Shown here in pieces: positions 55,019 through 64,000 of a stretch of DNA of 64,000 nucleotides (position 1 is the stretch's first letter; each line of letters begins with the position of its first letter). Below the pieces are notes generated by a model, which made no database searches, was not told where the DNA came from, and saw only the letters and a list, made by a program, of their open reading frames with translations. The stretch lies in the NCBI GenBank assembly GCA_022821985.1, contig JAJECP010000026.1, positions 46,970 through 110,969 on the forward strand, given 5' to 3'. This DNA comes from Acidimicrobiia bacterium. Lineage in GTDB: Bacteria; Actinomycetota; Acidimicrobiia; Acidimicrobiales; Poriferisodalaceae. The position numbers and the translations under genes were made by a program.

Positions 55019-56233
55019 CTAGTCGTCGTCGGCCGCTTCGTCGTAGAGACCGTTGCGGCCGAGGCGCACGAGGAGTTCTTCGGTGCTCCACGGCAGCATC
55101 GTGGCCCCGCAGCGGGCATCGCGGTAGTGCTGCTCGAGGCGGCCGGGCCGCAGCAGCGACCTCCCGCCGCAGGTCCGCAGCGCCAGCGATGCCATCTCCG
55201 GAGCGCTCTCCATCGTGGTCACCGCAGCCACATGCGCCCGCCGCAGCTCCTCAGGTCTGGGATCGGCCCGGAGCTCGCTGAGCACCCGGTAGGTCAGCGA
55301 CTGCGCCCGGTCGTAGATGAGCTGCAGCTGCGCCCACCCGGTCTGCTTGATCGGGTGATCGCGTGACGCCTTCACCCCCGACTCGCCGCGCAGATAGGTG
55401 CGGGTAACGTCGAGGATGGCCCGCATCAACCCCAGATAGCTGAACGTCAAGGTCATGTAGAACTGCGGGAAGCGGGACACCATCGCGTTGAACATGCCCG
55501 GCGGCAGCACCTCATTGCGGGCCGGCACGAACACGCCGTCCATCACCAGCGTGCGGGAGTCGGTGCCGCGCATGCCGATCGGGTCCCAGTCGCCGACGAT
55601 CTGCGCGCCGTCGCCATCGGCCGGCACGCCGAGCAGGCGGATGTGGGGATCGCCCTCCACCACCGCCAGCACGTTGTGCACGTGAGCAGCACCGCTCAGC
55701 GAGGCGAAGATCTTGCGGCCTGTCACGCGGTAGCCGCCCTCGGTGGGCACGGCCATGGTGCTGAAGCCCGATCGGGCACCCGGCGCCTGGCCCTCGGAGA
55801 ACGGCTGGGAATGGATGACGCGGCCGCCGACCATTCCCTCCCACAGGTGCGGCCGGGTTTCGGCGAGATGAGCAGCCATGGCCCCATCGGGATCCAGCTC
55901 ACGCCCGCGCTCGCCGGCCAGCAATGCTTCGGCGATCGGGCCGGACAGCAGCGCTGTGGCCGTGTGCATGTTGAACGTCAACGCCGTGGTTGCGCAGTGC
56001 CGACCCATCTCCTCGGCCACGAGCGCGTAGCCCACGAAATCTGCACCCAGCCCGCCGACCTCTTTGGGCACGCACAGGCCCAGGAACCCGGCATCGGCCA
56101 GGTCGGCCCAGTTCTCGCGCGGGAAGCTGGCATCGCGGTCGTAGGTGGGCGCACGCTCGGCGAAGGCCGGGCCCAGCTCGGCCATCCGGGCCACGAGCTC
56201 GGCTCGCTCGGGGGTCAGCACCTGTTCATTCAT
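55019..56233 (-). CDS. Acyl-CoA dehydrogenase family protein
   Basis: 404 residues from ATG 56233, which overlaps the stop of the preceding gene as ATGAATGA; GTG 56236 and ATG 56245 are alternatives. FAD-dependent dehydrogenase fold: N-terminal helical domain (LADAGFLGLCVPKEVGGLGADFVGYALVAEEMGRH), mid beta domain (GYRVTGRKIFASLSGAAHVHNVLAVVE; GTDSRTLVMDGVFVPA) and C-terminal helices (TCGGRSLLRPGRLEQHYRDAR). The C-terminal pattern suggests a divergent acyl-CoA dehydrogenase/oxidase or DszC-like member; substrate unknown. Coupled to the HyuAB-type gene upstream. Confidence 0.88.
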   Translation of the reverse strand: MNEQVLTPERAELVARMAELGPAFAERAPTYDRDASFPRENWADLADAGFLGLCVPKEVGGLGADFVGYALVAEEMGRHCATTALTFNMHTATALLSGPIAEALLAGERGRELDPDGAMAAHLAETRPHLWEGMVGGRVIHSQPFSEGQAPGARSGFSTMAVPTEGGYRVTGRKIFASLSGAAHVHNVLAVVEGDPHIRLLGVPADGDGAQIVGDWDPIGMRGTDSRTLVMDGVFVPARNEVLPPGMFNAMVSRFPQFYMTLTFSYLGLMRAILDVTRTYLRGESGVKASRDHPIKQTGWAQLQLIYDRAQSLTYRVLSELRADPRPEELRRAHVAAVTTMESAPEMASLALRTCGGRSLLRPGRLEQHYRDARCGATMLPWSTEELLVRLGRNGLYDEAADDD

Positions 56234-59200
56234 CACTCGCACCATTCCTGTTGACAGTCGAGAAGTCGCCCTTGCCGCTCGGCGTGCCGTAGCCGCCGCC
56301 ACCGGGCGTATGGATCTCCATCACGTCGCCCTGGCCGACCTCCACTCGCGCACAGCCAGCCAGCTCGGTGACGGTGCCGTCGACGCGTTCGAGCAGATTG
56401 CGCCCGCGTGCGCCGTCCTCGCCGCCGGCAGCGCCGAACGGGGCGATCCGCCGGCAGCTCGACAGCAGGTTGGCCGTCATGGGCTCGCCGAAGCGCAGGC
56501 GGCGCACGACGCCGTCGCCCCCGTTGTTCGCACCACGGCCGCCCGAGCCGCGGCGCACCTCGAATCGCTCCAGCAGCACCGGGTGACGCTGCTCGAGAAT
56601 CTCCGGGTCGGTGAGGCGGGTGTTGGTCATGTGCGTGTGCACCGCATCGGCACCCGGGCGGCGCGCTGTGGCACCCGCTCCCCCGCAGATCGTCTCGTAG
56701 TACTGGTGGGCGGCATTGCCCCAGATGAAGTTGTTCATGGTGCCCTGCGATGCCGCTACGACGCCGAGGGCGCCGAACAGCGCATCGGTGATCTGCTGGG
56801 ACGTCTCGACGTTGCCGGCGATAACCGCGGCGGGCGGGTGGGGCGACAGCATCGAGGGGTCGGGCACCACGAGTTCGATGGGCCGCAGGCAGCCGGCGTT
56901 CAGCGGGATGGCGTCGTCGACCATGCAGCGGAACACGTAGAGCACCGCCGAGCGGCACACCGCCACCGGGGCGTTGAAGTTGCCCGGATGCTGACCGCTG
57001 GTGCCGGCGAAATCGACAACCGCGCTGCGCTGGTCGGCATCCACCGAGATACGGACGCAGATGACGCTGCCATCGTCCAGTTCCATGCGGTAGTTGCCGT
57101 CATCGAGGGCATCGATGACCCGGCGCACCATCTCCTCGGCATTGTCGGCGACGTGGCCCATGTAGGCGTGGACGACATCGAGGCCGTAGTACTCGACGAT
57201 GCGGGCCAGCTCGACGGCGCCCCGCTCGCAGGCCGCCACCTGGGCGCGCAGGTCGGCAATGTTCTGGTCGGGGTTGCGAGCCGGCCACGGACCGCTGGCG
57301 AGCACGTCGCGAACCTTGTCCTCAAGGAAGCGCCCCTCGGTCACGATCTGGAGGTTGTCGAGGACGAGCCCCTCCTCGTCGATAGTCGTGGAGTCGGCCG
57401 GGGCTGAACCGGGCACGCAGCCGCCGATGTCGGCGTGATGACCGCGTGAGGCCACGTAGAAGATCCGCTCGCCGCCAGCGGCGTCGAACACCGGTCGCAC
57501 CACCGTCACGTCGGGCAGGTGCGTGCCGCCGTTGTAGGGGTTGTTGAGCACGAAGACGTCGCCGGGCGACATGTCGGGGTTCTGCTCGATGACCGTTTGG
57601 ATGGATTCGCTCATCGAGCCGAGATGCACCGGCAGGTGCGGTGCGTTGGCGACGAGCTCGCCGGAGAGATCGAAGAGCGCGCAGCTGAAGTCGCGCCGCT
57701 CCTTGATGTTCACCGACACGGCGGTGTGTTCGAGCACCACGCCCATCTGCTCGGCGATGTTCATGAACAGGTTGTTGAAGATCTCGAGTTGCACCGGATC
57801 GACGCTGGTGCCGATCGCGATGCGTGAGGGTCGGGCCACCACCCGATCCAGCACGAGATCGCCTCGGTCGGTGATGGTGCCCTGCCAGCCCGGCTCGATC
57901 ACCGTCGTGGCGTTCGGCTCCACGATGACCGCCGGGCCTGCCACCACCGTGCCGGGCGCCATGGCAGTGCGGTCCCAGAAGGGCGTGTCGTAGCGCTCGC
58001 AGGTCGGCTGCGTCTCGCCATTGGCCGGCGCAGCGCCGTTCAGTGCGGCGTCTGTAGTCGAGCCCATGTAGGTGGGATGGGTGGCGAGCAGCGGTTCGCG
58101 GTCGCCGGCTGGCGCTGCGGCTGGCGGCGGATCTACCGCTTGGCCACGGGCCTCGATATGCAGCGCATCCACTACCAGTGCCGTTGCAGAGTTGGCCGCT
58201 CCGGGCGGGCTGAAGCCGAACCTCGTCCGGTGTGCGAGCTCGAATGCAGCGGCCACCTCGCTCGCGGTGCCGAGCGGCACCTCGAGCGATGTGTCCGAGC
58301 CGCGGTACCGGACGGCGAGACGGCCTGTCACCTCGATCCGATCGGGCGACACGCCGGCGGCGGCCACCGCGTCGACGGCACCGGGCACAGCCGCTGTCAG
58401 GCGCCGGTGCAGCTCGTCAATGAGTGCGGGATCCAGGGGGGCTTCGACCGGCTCGGCGCGCAGGTCGGTGACATCGGCCAACCCGATCCCGAGCGCCGAC
58501 AGCACGCCTGCGTGCGGGTGGATGAGGACCGTGGTGATGCCCAGCCGGTCGGCGACCCGGCAGGCGTGCTGACCGCCTGCACCGCCGAAGCAGACGAGCG
58601 TGTAGGCGCTGACGTCGTGGCCCCGCTCGGTGCTGATCTTGCGGATCGCGTTGGCCATGTTCTCGGCCGCGATCTCGCCGTAGCCGAACGCCACCTCGGC
58701 GGCACTGCGGCGCACGCCGCTCGCGTCGCCGATCCGGTCGGCCAGCTCGGCGATGCCGCGGGCGGCAGCATCGGCGTCCAGCGGCTCCGTGCCGCCGGCG
58801 CCGAAGACCGCAGGGAAGTACTCGGGCCGGATGACGCCCAGCACCGCGTTGGCGTCGGTGAGCGCGAGCGGGCCGTCGTTGCCGTAGCAGACCGGTCCGG
58901 GATCGGCGCCGGCCGATTCGGGTCCGACACGCAACCGGCTGCCGTCAAACGTGAGCAGCGATCCGCCCCCGGCAGCGACCGTGTGCATGTCGATGATCGG
59001 CGTACGAACGCGGATGCCCGCCACCTCGGTCTCGTTCGCCCGCTCGAACTCGCCGGCGAAGTGGGAGACGTCGGTCGACGTGCCGCCCATGTCGAAGCCG
59101 ATGAGCCGCTCGAAGCCGGCCGCTTGGGCGGTGCGGGCCATGCCCACAACGCCGCCCGCAGGGCCTGACAACAACGCATCGCGGCCGGTGAAGCGCCGGG

Positions 59201-60023
59201 CATCCGCCAGACCGCCATTGGACTGCATGAACTGCAGCTGTGGACCTGCTGACGAAGCGGCCGTGCTGTCGCATTGTGCAGCGTCGCCGCTGCCGATTCT
59301 CGACGCGACGGCGTCGACTGTGCCGATTCTCGATGCCACGGCATCGACGTAGCTGCGCAGGATCGGGGACAAGTAGGCGTCGGCCACGGTGGTGTCGCCG
59401 CGGGGGACGATCTTGACCAGCGGGTCCACCTCGTGGCTGACCGAGACCTGCGAGAAGCCGATCTCGCGGGCCGCAGCTGCCAGAGCTGCCTCGTGGTCGG
59501 TGTGCCGGTAGCCGTGCACCAGCACGATGGCCACGGCCTCCATGCCGCGCTCACGTGCCGCTGCCATGCCCTCGATGGCCGACGGCAGATCCAGCGGGCA
59601 CAGCACCGTGCCGTCGGCTGCGAGGCGCTCGTCGACCTCGAGCACCTCCGAATAGAGCATCTCGGGCAAGACGATGTCGAGCTTGAACAGGTGCGGACGG
59701 GTCTGGTACCCGATGCGCAGCACGTCGCCGAAGCCCGCCGTGGTCACCAACAGCGTCGGCACACCACGGCGCTGCAGCAGCGCATTGGTCGCCACCGTGG
59801 TGCCCATCTTCACCGACCGAATCCGCTCCGGCGGCAGCGGCTCGCCCCGCGGCACCCCCAGCAGGTCGGCAATGGCCGTGGTGGCTGCGTCGTCGTAGCG
59901 GCGCGGGTCCTCGCTCAGCAGCTTGTGAGAGACGAGGCTGCCGTCGGGTCGCCGGGCCACCACATCAGTGAAGGTGCCACCCCGGTCCACCCAGAAATCC
60001 CAGCCCCCCGACACCGCGTCCAT
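56226..60023 (-). CDS. Fused hydantoinase A/B family enzyme (5-oxoprolinase type)
   Basis: 1265 residues from ATG 60023. HyuA part (1 to about 690): [21 protein letters not shown] (ATPase start), [32 protein letters not shown], and [18 protein letters not shown]. HyuB part (about 740-1265): [56 protein letters not shown] and [22 protein letters not shown]. The fused arrangement is that of ATP-dependent 5-oxoprolinases; other HyuAB enzymes open hydantoins or carboxylate acetone-like substrates. ATP-dependent ring opening is likely; the substrate is open. It ends overlapping the acyl-CoA dehydrogenase start. Confidence 0.92.
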   Translation of the reverse strand: MDAVSGGWDFWVDRGGTFTDVVARRPDGSLVSHKLLSEDPRRYDDAATTAIADLLGVPRGEPLPPERIRSVKMGTTVATNALLQRRGVPTLLVTTAGFGDVLRIGYQTRPHLFKLDIVLPEMLYSEVLEVDERLAADGTVLCPLDLPSAIEGMAAARERGMEAVAIVLVHGYRHTDHEAALAAAAREIGFSQVSVSHEVDPLVKIVPRGDTTVADAYLSPILRSYVDAVASRIGTVDAVASRIGSGDAAQCDSTAASSAGPQLQFMQSNGGLADARRFTGRDALLSGPAGGVVGMARTAQAAGFERLIGFDMGGTSTDVSHFAGEFERANETEVAGIRVRTPIIDMHTVAAGGGSLLTFDGSRLRVGPESAGADPGPVCYGNDGPLALTDANAVLGVIRPEYFPAVFGAGGTEPLDADAAARGIAELADRIGDASGVRRSAAEVAFGYGEIAAENMANAIRKISTERGHDVSAYTLVCFGGAGGQHACRVADRLGITTVLIHPHAGVLSALGIGLADVTDLRAEPVEAPLDPALIDELHRRLTAAVPGAVDAVAAAGVSPDRIEVTGRLAVRYRGSDTSLEVPLGTASEVAAAFELAHRTRFGFSPPGAANSATALVVDALHIEARGQAVDPPPAAAPAGDREPLLATHPTYMGSTTDAALNGAAPANGETQPTCERYDTPFWDRTAMAPGTVVAGPAVIVEPNATTVIEPGWQGTITDRGDLVLDRVVARPSRIAIGTSVDPVQLEIFNNLFMNIAEQMGVVLEHTAVSVNIKERRDFSCALFDLSGELVANAPHLPVHLGSMSESIQTVIEQNPDMSPGDVFVLNNPYNGGTHLPDVTVVRPVFDAAGGERIFYVASRGHHADIGGCVPGSAPADSTTIDEEGLVLDNLQIVTEGRFLEDKVRDVLASGPWPARNPDQNIADLRAQVAACERGAVELARIVEYYGLDVVHAYMGHVADNAEEMVRRVIDALDDGNYRMELDDGSVICVRISVDADQRSAVVDFAGTSGQHPGNFNAPVAVCRSAVLYVFRCMVDDAIPLNAGCLRPIELVVPDPSMLSPHPPAAVIAGNVETSQQITDALFGALGVVAASQGTMNNFIWGNAAHQYYETICGGAGATARRPGADAVHTHMTNTRLTDPEILEQRHPVLLERFEVRRGSGGRGANNGGDGVVRRLRFGEPMTANLLSSCRRIAPFGAAGGEDGARGRNLLERVDGTVTELAGCARVEVGQGDVMEIHTPGGGGYGTPSGKGDFSTVNRNGASDE

Positions 60024-60379
60024 GCCGTGAGCCTAGGTAGACACCCGTACGCGCTACGTATCCACGCCCGCCTGCGCTACCGATACTCGTTGCTGAGCGC
60101 TACCAATTCTCGCCTTCCTGCACTACTGATGCACACACACTTGGGCTACTGACCCACGCTTCGCCTAACGGCGAGCAGACGGTGATGCCGTCGATATGAC
60201 GATCTCCAGTCGCACGCCATATCGAGCGTCGCCGTCGCGTCAGGACTTCGCGGCGCGCTCGCAGAGCGCAGTCAGCGCAGATGCCCGACGCGTGAAGGCA
60301 CCTCTGCGGCCTCGCCGATTCGGCTGCCGGGCCATAATCGATGGCAGCCCGGAAGCAGGCGACGCGTAGGCTGACGGCG
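60024..60379. other. Intergenic region with one inverted repeat
   Basis: No convincing gene on either strand. It contains an 8-bp inverted repeat, TCGATATG (60191-60198) and CATATCGA (60218-60225), and close to its end GGCTGCC...GGCAGCC around CGGGCCATAATCGAT. Either may regulate the RusA operon that begins at 60380. The rest shows no recognisable structure. Confidence 0.4.
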
Positions 60380-60802
60380 ATGTCGATTCCCTTCGAATTC
60401 ACCGTTGACGGGCCACCTGTGAGCCAACAGGCGAAGAAGGCAGCCCGTCGGCGTGAATGGAGACAGAAGGTCAACGGCGCCGCATCCGTGCCCTGGCAGT
60501 CCCGGTCCGCCGTGACAGATGACCTTGCGGTCGCGATCAGCTATTTCTGCTTCGACCCTTCGCCCGACCGGCGCCACTCGCTCGATGTCGACAATGTGCC
60601 GAAGCCGATTCTCGACGCCCTCAAAGGACTTGTCTATGTCGATGACAAGCACGTCATCGACGTCGTGTGCCGCAGGCGCAATCTGGCGGACGACCTCAGG
60701 ACACAGAACCTGACATCGCTCTTGGTGCCTCGCATGAGCGGCACGGACCCCTTCCTGCACATCGCGATAGCGCCCGCAGACTCACTGGAGTTGATGCTGT
60801 GA
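60380..60802 (+). CDS. RusA-like Holliday-junction resolvase
   Basis: 140 residues from ATG 60380. The RusA catalytic core is clear: opening FEFTVDGPPVSQQAKK and the motif DVDNVPKPILDALKGLVYVDD with Asp69, Asp71, Lys75 and Asp89. These agree with the essential acids and lysine of E. coli RusA (Asp70, Asp72, Lys76, Asp91). RusA proteins resolve four-way DNA junctions and mostly come from prophages; no other phage gene is near. The stop overlaps the start of a nuclease-HEPN gene (GTGA), so the two form one unit. Less GC-rich than its neighbours, which suggests transfer. Confidence 0.88.
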   Translation: MSIPFEFTVDGPPVSQQAKKAARRREWRQKVNGAASVPWQSRSAVTDDLAVAISYFCFDPSPDRRHSLDVDNVPKPILDALKGLVYVDDKHVIDVVCRRRNLADDLRTQNLTSLLVPRMSGTDPFLHIAIAPADSLELML

Positions 60803-61506
60803 TCACCGAGCAACATCCCAACGAGATTCACGACTCCGAGCAATATTGGTTGCACAAGACCGCCGAGGAGTACCGCGCCAAGGGCTACGACGTGAGCTTG
60901 GAGGCCCAGCTTGACTTCCTGCCTGATCTTCGGGCAGACATAGTGGCGATCAAAAACGGCGACAGACGAGTGGTCGAAGTCAAGCGGCGCACGGCGTTGC
61001 GAGCTGACACACGAGTCGAACGGCTGGCCCAGGCCATCGACTCTGCGCCGGGATGGAGCTTCGATCTTATTCTGATTCCTGAGCCAGACCAGTTGGCCGC
61101 GCCCGAGGGATCGGTGCCGCTCAGCACCGAAGCTGCGCTGAGTCGCGTCGGCGTCGCCGAACAGCTTCTCCGTTCGGGACAGCGAGAGCCGTCGTTGCTC
61201 ATGGCGTGGTCGGCTTGCGAGGCGCTGCTGCGCGCTCGACTGCGGGTTGAGACGGGCATTCGGGACGATATGTCTCCAACCAGCCAACTGCTGAACTCGG
61301 CCACCATGCACGGCATCATGGCCCATGCCGATCTCGACTGTCTCCGGGAGCTGCTCCGGTTGAGAAACGCTGTGGCACACGGAATGAGCCACGCGAGCAT
61401 CGGGGATGCAGAGGTTCTCAGCTTGATCGAGTTGGTGAGGGCCGTGTCCTCCGACACGCCATCTGATCAATCAGCAGGGCCCGCAGATGCCGAGGCAACC
61501 GCCTGA
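60799..61506 (+). CDS. PD-(D/E)XK nuclease-like domain fused to a HEPN-like domain
   Basis: 235 residues from GTG 60799, overlapping the RusA stop. N-terminal part (about 15-105): YDVSLEAQLDFLPDLRADIVAIKNG then VVEVKRR, a restriction-endonuclease-like core with Asp47, Glu60 and Lys62 as the D-x12-ExK set. C-terminal part (about 130-215): an all-helical domain with ACEALLRARL and the motif RNAVAH (Arg189, His194), the Rx4H of HEPN RNases. From memory this resembles the family labelled REase_AHJR-like. Combination with RusA looks like a conflict or DNA-processing module. Function is inferred from motifs; lower GC supports horizontal origin. Confidence 0.78.
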   Translation: MITEQHPNEIHDSEQYWLHKTAEEYRAKGYDVSLEAQLDFLPDLRADIVAIKNGDRRVVEVKRRTALRADTRVERLAQAIDSAPGWSFDLILIPEPDQLAAPEGSVPLSTEAALSRVGVAEQLLRSGQREPSLLMAWSACEALLRARLRVETGIRDDMSPTSQLLNSATMHGIMAHADLDCLRELLRLRNAVAHGMSHASIGDAEVLSLIELVRAVSSDTPSDQSAGPADAEATA

Positions 61507-61531
61507 TCGACCAGCGTCGCAATACCGCCGG

Positions 61532-62899
61532 TCAGGACGTGATCTTGCGGAAGCGGGCGCCGTGCAGGATGCCGCCGTAGTAGTTGAAGACTTCGCGGGC
61601 GTTGTCGTCGTCGAACGGGTAGTCCGCGCCGATCTGGGTGGCGGCAGCGAGCCCGGTCACGAAGCAGGTCTCCTGGCTGTTGACCAGCGTGTGCGCCCCG
61701 CAGTGCCAGCTGCGGCGCTTGCCCTGGATGAAGCGGAACAGCGGCACGAGCAGCGTCACCTGGCGCACGTCATGCACGACGTGCTGGAACCACCAGCGCT
61801 TCACGATCTTGTCCTCGTCGATCGGGGTGTTCGAGTTGTAGGTCACCAGGCAGGGCTTGTCGGAGCCGAAAATCCATGGCTGCTGGTTACCCATGATGTA
61901 GGTGAGCTCGTAGTTGTCGGGCCGGGCGCCGTACTGCTCTACGTGATTGGTGCGTGTGCGCAGGCATTCCACCTCGTCGTCGGGCAGCACCGACGGGTCG
62001 GAGTGCACCAGCGTGTGGTTGTGCAGCTCGCTCTCGTAGCGGACCGACGAGAGCACGTAGCGCTCGAGTGCCGTGGGCTTGTCGAGCATCATCAGGGTCT
62101 GGTTGGCGTTGGAGGCGAAGATCACCTCGTCGAAGGTCTCGCTCACCCCCTCTGCGTCCTCGACGACCACCTCCGATGCCCCCCGGTACACCTTGCGGAC
62201 CGGTCGGCTCAGATAGATCTTGTCCCGGAAGTCCGCTGTCAGGTGCTCGTAGATGCGCCGCGTGCCCTGGTCCCATGTCTGCATGGGTGTTGCCGTCTCG
62301 ATGTCGAAGAATTCGAGGTAGCGAGCGAACAGCGCGGCGGGCATGTCGAACACGTTCGTCGCCATCAGGAAATTGACGAACATCGGCTTGAGGATCTTGT
62401 ACCTGAAGTCGGCGGAGAACCTGCCCACGTTCAGGACCGTCCGCATGCTGATGTAGTTGAACGGGTTCAGCGCATTGAGGAACTTCGACCGCGCCCGGGT
62501 GAGACGACCGAATGAGTGCAGGCGACCCAGCAGGCGCTGGAACCGCTCGATCTCGGGCTGCAGCTGGTCCCTGATGTCGGAGTCGAAGTCGTGGGCGTAC
62601 CTGCCGCCCTGGTACTTCACGCTGTAGTTGAACTTGGTCGGGAACAGCTCGATGCCGAAGCGCTCCAAGAGCAGCAGGACGTGGTCGTAGACCGACGGGA
62701 TCAACGCAGTGACCGAGATGTCGAAAGGAAGCGACGTGCCGTCGTCCTGCGGCATGTCGACAGTGACGGCGTTGCCGCCGAGGCGATCGTTGGCCTCGAA
62801 CAGCCGGATGTCGAACCGGTCCGGATGGTGAGCCAGCGCCCACGCGGCGCCCAGCCCCGACATGCCTCCGCCGATGATTGCGATCCTGCGCTGCGTCAT
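61532..62899 (-). CDS. FAD-dependent amine-oxidase-like flavoprotein (COG2907 type)
   Basis: 455 residues from ATG 62899. Dinucleotide site IAIIGGGMSGLGAAWAL, FEANDRLGGNAVTVDM, and the C-terminal FAD-contact region VTGLAAATQIGADYPFDDD. The intermediate segments (FDISVTALIPSVYDHVLLLLERFGIEL; DEVIFASNANQTLMML) match the predicted NAD/FAD-binding proteins often found with cyclopropane-fatty-acid synthase genes. No such synthase is in the window. Lipid or carotenoid modification is plausible, not shown. Confidence 0.88.
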   Translation of the reverse strand: MTQRRIAIIGGGMSGLGAAWALAHHPDRFDIRLFEANDRLGGNAVTVDMPQDDGTSLPFDISVTALIPSVYDHVLLLLERFGIELFPTKFNYSVKYQGGRYAHDFDSDIRDQLQPEIERFQRLLGRLHSFGRLTRARSKFLNALNPFNYISMRTVLNVGRFSADFRYKILKPMFVNFLMATNVFDMPAALFARYLEFFDIETATPMQTWDQGTRRIYEHLTADFRDKIYLSRPVRKVYRGASEVVVEDAEGVSETFDEVIFASNANQTLMMLDKPTALERYVLSSVRYESELHNHTLVHSDPSVLPDDEVECLRTRTNHVEQYGARPDNYELTYIMGNQQPWIFGSDKPCLVTYNSNTPIDEDKIVKRWWFQHVVHDVRQVTLLVPLFRFIQGKRRSWHCGAHTLVNSQETCFVTGLAAATQIGADYPFDDDNAREVFNYYGGILHGARFRKITS

Positions 62900-62950
62900 C
62901 GTGCTCCCGCCCTCGGGATGCCTCAGGTGGGAGGCGGCAGACCTGAGCTG

Positions 62951-63017
62951 TCCCGCTCTTGTTCGCTTCGCTCACGGGCCGCTCGGACCCCGGCTTCGCC
63001 TGCGGGCTCAGCCTCTT
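62951..63017 (+). repeat. Dispersed 67-bp intergenic repeat, copy 4
   Basis: TCCCGCTCTTGTTCGCTTCG at the left and GGGCTCAGCCTCTT at the right. It matches copy 1 (18270-18336, minus) at 64 of 67 positions. It ends two bases before tRNA-Arg and starts about 50 bases upstream of the flavoprotein start. Confidence 0.85.
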
Positions 63018-63019
63018 CG

Positions 63020-63093
63020 CGCGCTTGCAGGGATTCGAACCCCGAACCTTCTGATCCGTAGTCAGATGCTCTGTCCAATTGAGCTACAAGCGC
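63020..63093 (-). tRNA. tRNA-Arg, anticodon ACG
   Basis: Minus strand: acceptor GCGCTTG with CAAGCGC, discriminator G, D-stem GCTC/GAGC, anticodon stem TCTGA/TCAGA with loop CTACGGA, and T-arm CGGGG-TTCGAAT-CCCTG. No encoded CCA. The A34 is the substrate of TadA (42793-43239). Confidence 0.95.
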
Positions 63094-63454
63094 TGGTTGC
63101 CGCTGGTCGGGCCGGAGGGCCCGTCGGCGCCCGAACAGTGTACGAGGCTGTTTTCTGGAGCCTTCGCGGTTTTTGGGATAGGGCTGCTGGGCTCGGCGGG
63201 GTCAGGCTATGTGGTGAGGATGCCGCGGGCTTCGAAGTTGGTGTAGCTGGCAGCCCGGGTCAGACCTGCCCCAGCAGCAAGACCCCACCACTATGAGTGT
63301 TGGTGCCTTCGATACGGCCGTTGCTGGAGATGGAGATCCGCTCCGCGGAATGCGGGCGCATCGCGCAGACAGCGCATGCGAGGTCGGCTCGGGGCCGCAC
63401 ATGAACCCGTTCACGCCATCTGTGGCCGGTCAGACACCGCAGGCGTGCTGGCGC
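63094..63454. other. Intergenic region, no gene recognised
   Basis: 361 bases between tRNA-Arg and the TadE-like candidate. Short open frames exist on both strands, but none has the codon pattern of the surrounding genes or a recognisable motif. No hairpin stands out. Confidence 0.5.
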
Positions 63455-63721
63455 TCAGCATTCGGGCAGTGTCGGCGGGACGGCGGGCACTGCGACGTCG
63501 TCGGGGTCGGCTGCGGGGTTGCCGGCAGTCGCGGCTGTTGCGGTCAGCAGGGCGGGGCCGGCTGCGGCTGCGTGTACCCGGTCCAGCCGTCCGGGCCACA
63601 GGGCGCTGAACGGTCCCACCGTCTCGCCGGTCACCTCCACGCGCACCCAGCCGGGCTGGCCTGCGCCGGCACGGCGCGAAGCGTCGGCGCCGCTGTGGCA
63701 CCAGTCGCTGCGCACCACCGA
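63455..63721 (-). CDS. Possible TadE-like pilus protein fragment
   Basis: 88 residues from GTG 63721. Codons strongly favour G/C in third position, as in real genes here. The middle (GWVRVEVTGETVGPFSALWPGRLDRVHAAAAGP) resembles the C-terminal strand region of TadE/TadG-type pilus proteins, but the usual N-terminal membrane helix is missing and an in-frame stop lies at 63751-63749. It could be a truncated gene or a false positive. The adjacent prepilin-peptidase start on the other strand gives some support. Confidence 0.35.
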   Translation of the reverse strand, partial: SVVRSDWCHSGADASRRAGAGQPGWVRVEVTGETVGPFSALWPGRLDRVHAAAAGPALLTATAATAGNPAADPDDVAVPAVPPTLPEC

Positions 63722-63831
63722 CGCGCCGGGCGTCCACCAGCAGCCAGCTCAGCGACACCGCCCCCGCACAGCCCCGGCCCGCGCCCCCAGACCGGACCGA
63801 TGCACTGCGACGGCCGAAGCGGGGTGACCCC

Positions 63832-64000
63832 GTGACGGCTGTGCACTGGCTGGGCGGCACAGCGGTATGGGCAGCAGCAGGCGCGTGGGCGCTGCTCGGC
63901 GCCCACGCCACGGTCACCGACGTGCGCGAACGGCGCATCTCACGAACCGCCTGCTGGACAGCCGCCTTGCTCATCACTGCCCTGCTGAGCGTCGCCGCGG
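63832..64000 (+). CDS. Prepilin peptidase (A24 type), N-terminal part, cut by window end
   Basis: 56 codons from GTG 63832 run off the window. Hydrophobic helix WLGGTAVWAAAGAWALLGAHA, then VTDVRERRIS, the position of the first catalytic Asp motif in A24 prepilin peptidases (D followed by xxxRxIP-like residues), then a second helix. Such enzymes process Flp/Tad pilins or type IV prepilins. Only the first motif can be seen. Confidence 0.6.
   Translation, partial: MTAVHWLGGTAVWAAAGAWALLGAHATVTDVRERRISRTACWTAALLITALLSVAA

Noticed and set aside
61487..62515. A 342-codon plus-strand frame
   Set aside because: It is the antisense of the flavoprotein gene 61532-62899; the composition is Val/His-rich without motifs.
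63202..63414. 70-codon minus-strand ORF after tRNA-Arg
   Set aside because: No motif, atypical codon use, no ribosome site.
63293..63835. 180-codon plus-strand ORF near the window end
   Set aside because: Codon third positions are not GC-biased as in real genes here and it overlaps a better minus-strand candidate; Cys/Gly/His-rich shadow.

Overview
The window is high-GC, gene-dense DNA from an actinobacterium, most likely a member of the Acidimicrobiia. That placement is an inference. It rests on GTG-rich starts, on an actinobacterial acyl-CoA carboxylase epsilon subunit beside the carboxyltransferase, on a Streptomyces-like crotonyl-CoA carboxylase/reductase, on several MttB/CaiB/acyl-CoA family genes, and on a SURF1 gene that implies an aerobic haem-copper oxidase. 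No insertion sequence, prophage core or CRISPR array was seen.

Layout. 1-3.4 kb: the lysine/threonine pair asd and lysC on the minus strand, with a three-gene DUF3467/toxin-antitoxin-like operon wedged between them in the opposite orientation. 3.5-9.2 kb: an anchored cyclophilin, aat, ethylmalonyl-CoA mutase, and a membrane pair whose second member is an HTTM-DCC fusion. 9.2-12.1 kb: a minus-strand carboxylase operon (pccB, epsilon subunit, CaiB-type CoA transferase). 12.3-13.7 kb: a lone caspase-fold-like protein and a MazEF-type pair with a palindromic operator. 13.7-19.0 kb: VOC protein, 5'-3' exonuclease, acyl-CoA ligase, MttB-like methyltransferase and TetR regulator.

19.1-26.8 kb holds most of the menaquinone pathway: isochorismate synthase fused in frame behind a MerR regulator, menD split in two at its domain boundary, then menH, menC and menE, with cytidine deaminase (cdd) between. 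aroC, which makes the chorismate precursor, lies at 50-51 kb. 27-30.2 kb: mtnA translationally coupled to an aldolase-dehydrogenase fusion, a probable salvage route for 5-deoxypentose or methylthioribose phosphates. 30.2-35.1 kb: a BMP-type nucleoside ABC importer. 35.2-38.3 kb: epimerase, crotonyl-CoA carboxylase/reductase and a divergent thiolase. With ecm at 5.3 kb and pccB at 10.6 kb these are most of the signature steps of the ethylmalonyl-CoA pathway for growth on acetate or C2 units.

38.4-45.2 kb is housekeeping: recR, dnaX, the SRP RNA gene ffs, two tRNA-Ser genes, tadA and xseAB, with a fatty-acid hydroxylase inserted. 45.4-60 kb: S9 peptidase, SURF1, PatB-type aminotransferase, TSUP permease, aroC, PAC2 protein, a secreted beta-propeller lipoprotein, an acyl-CoA dehydrogenase and a fused HyuA-HyuB (5-oxoprolinase type) enzyme. 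60.4-61.5 kb: a two-gene RusA plus nuclease-HEPN module with the look of a conflict system. The end carries an amine-oxidase-like flavoprotein, tRNA-Arg(ACG), a possible TadE-like ORF and the start of a prepilin peptidase.

A roughly 67-bp intergenic repeat occurs at four places (18.3, 41.4, 49.5 and 63.0 kb), always in a gene gap.
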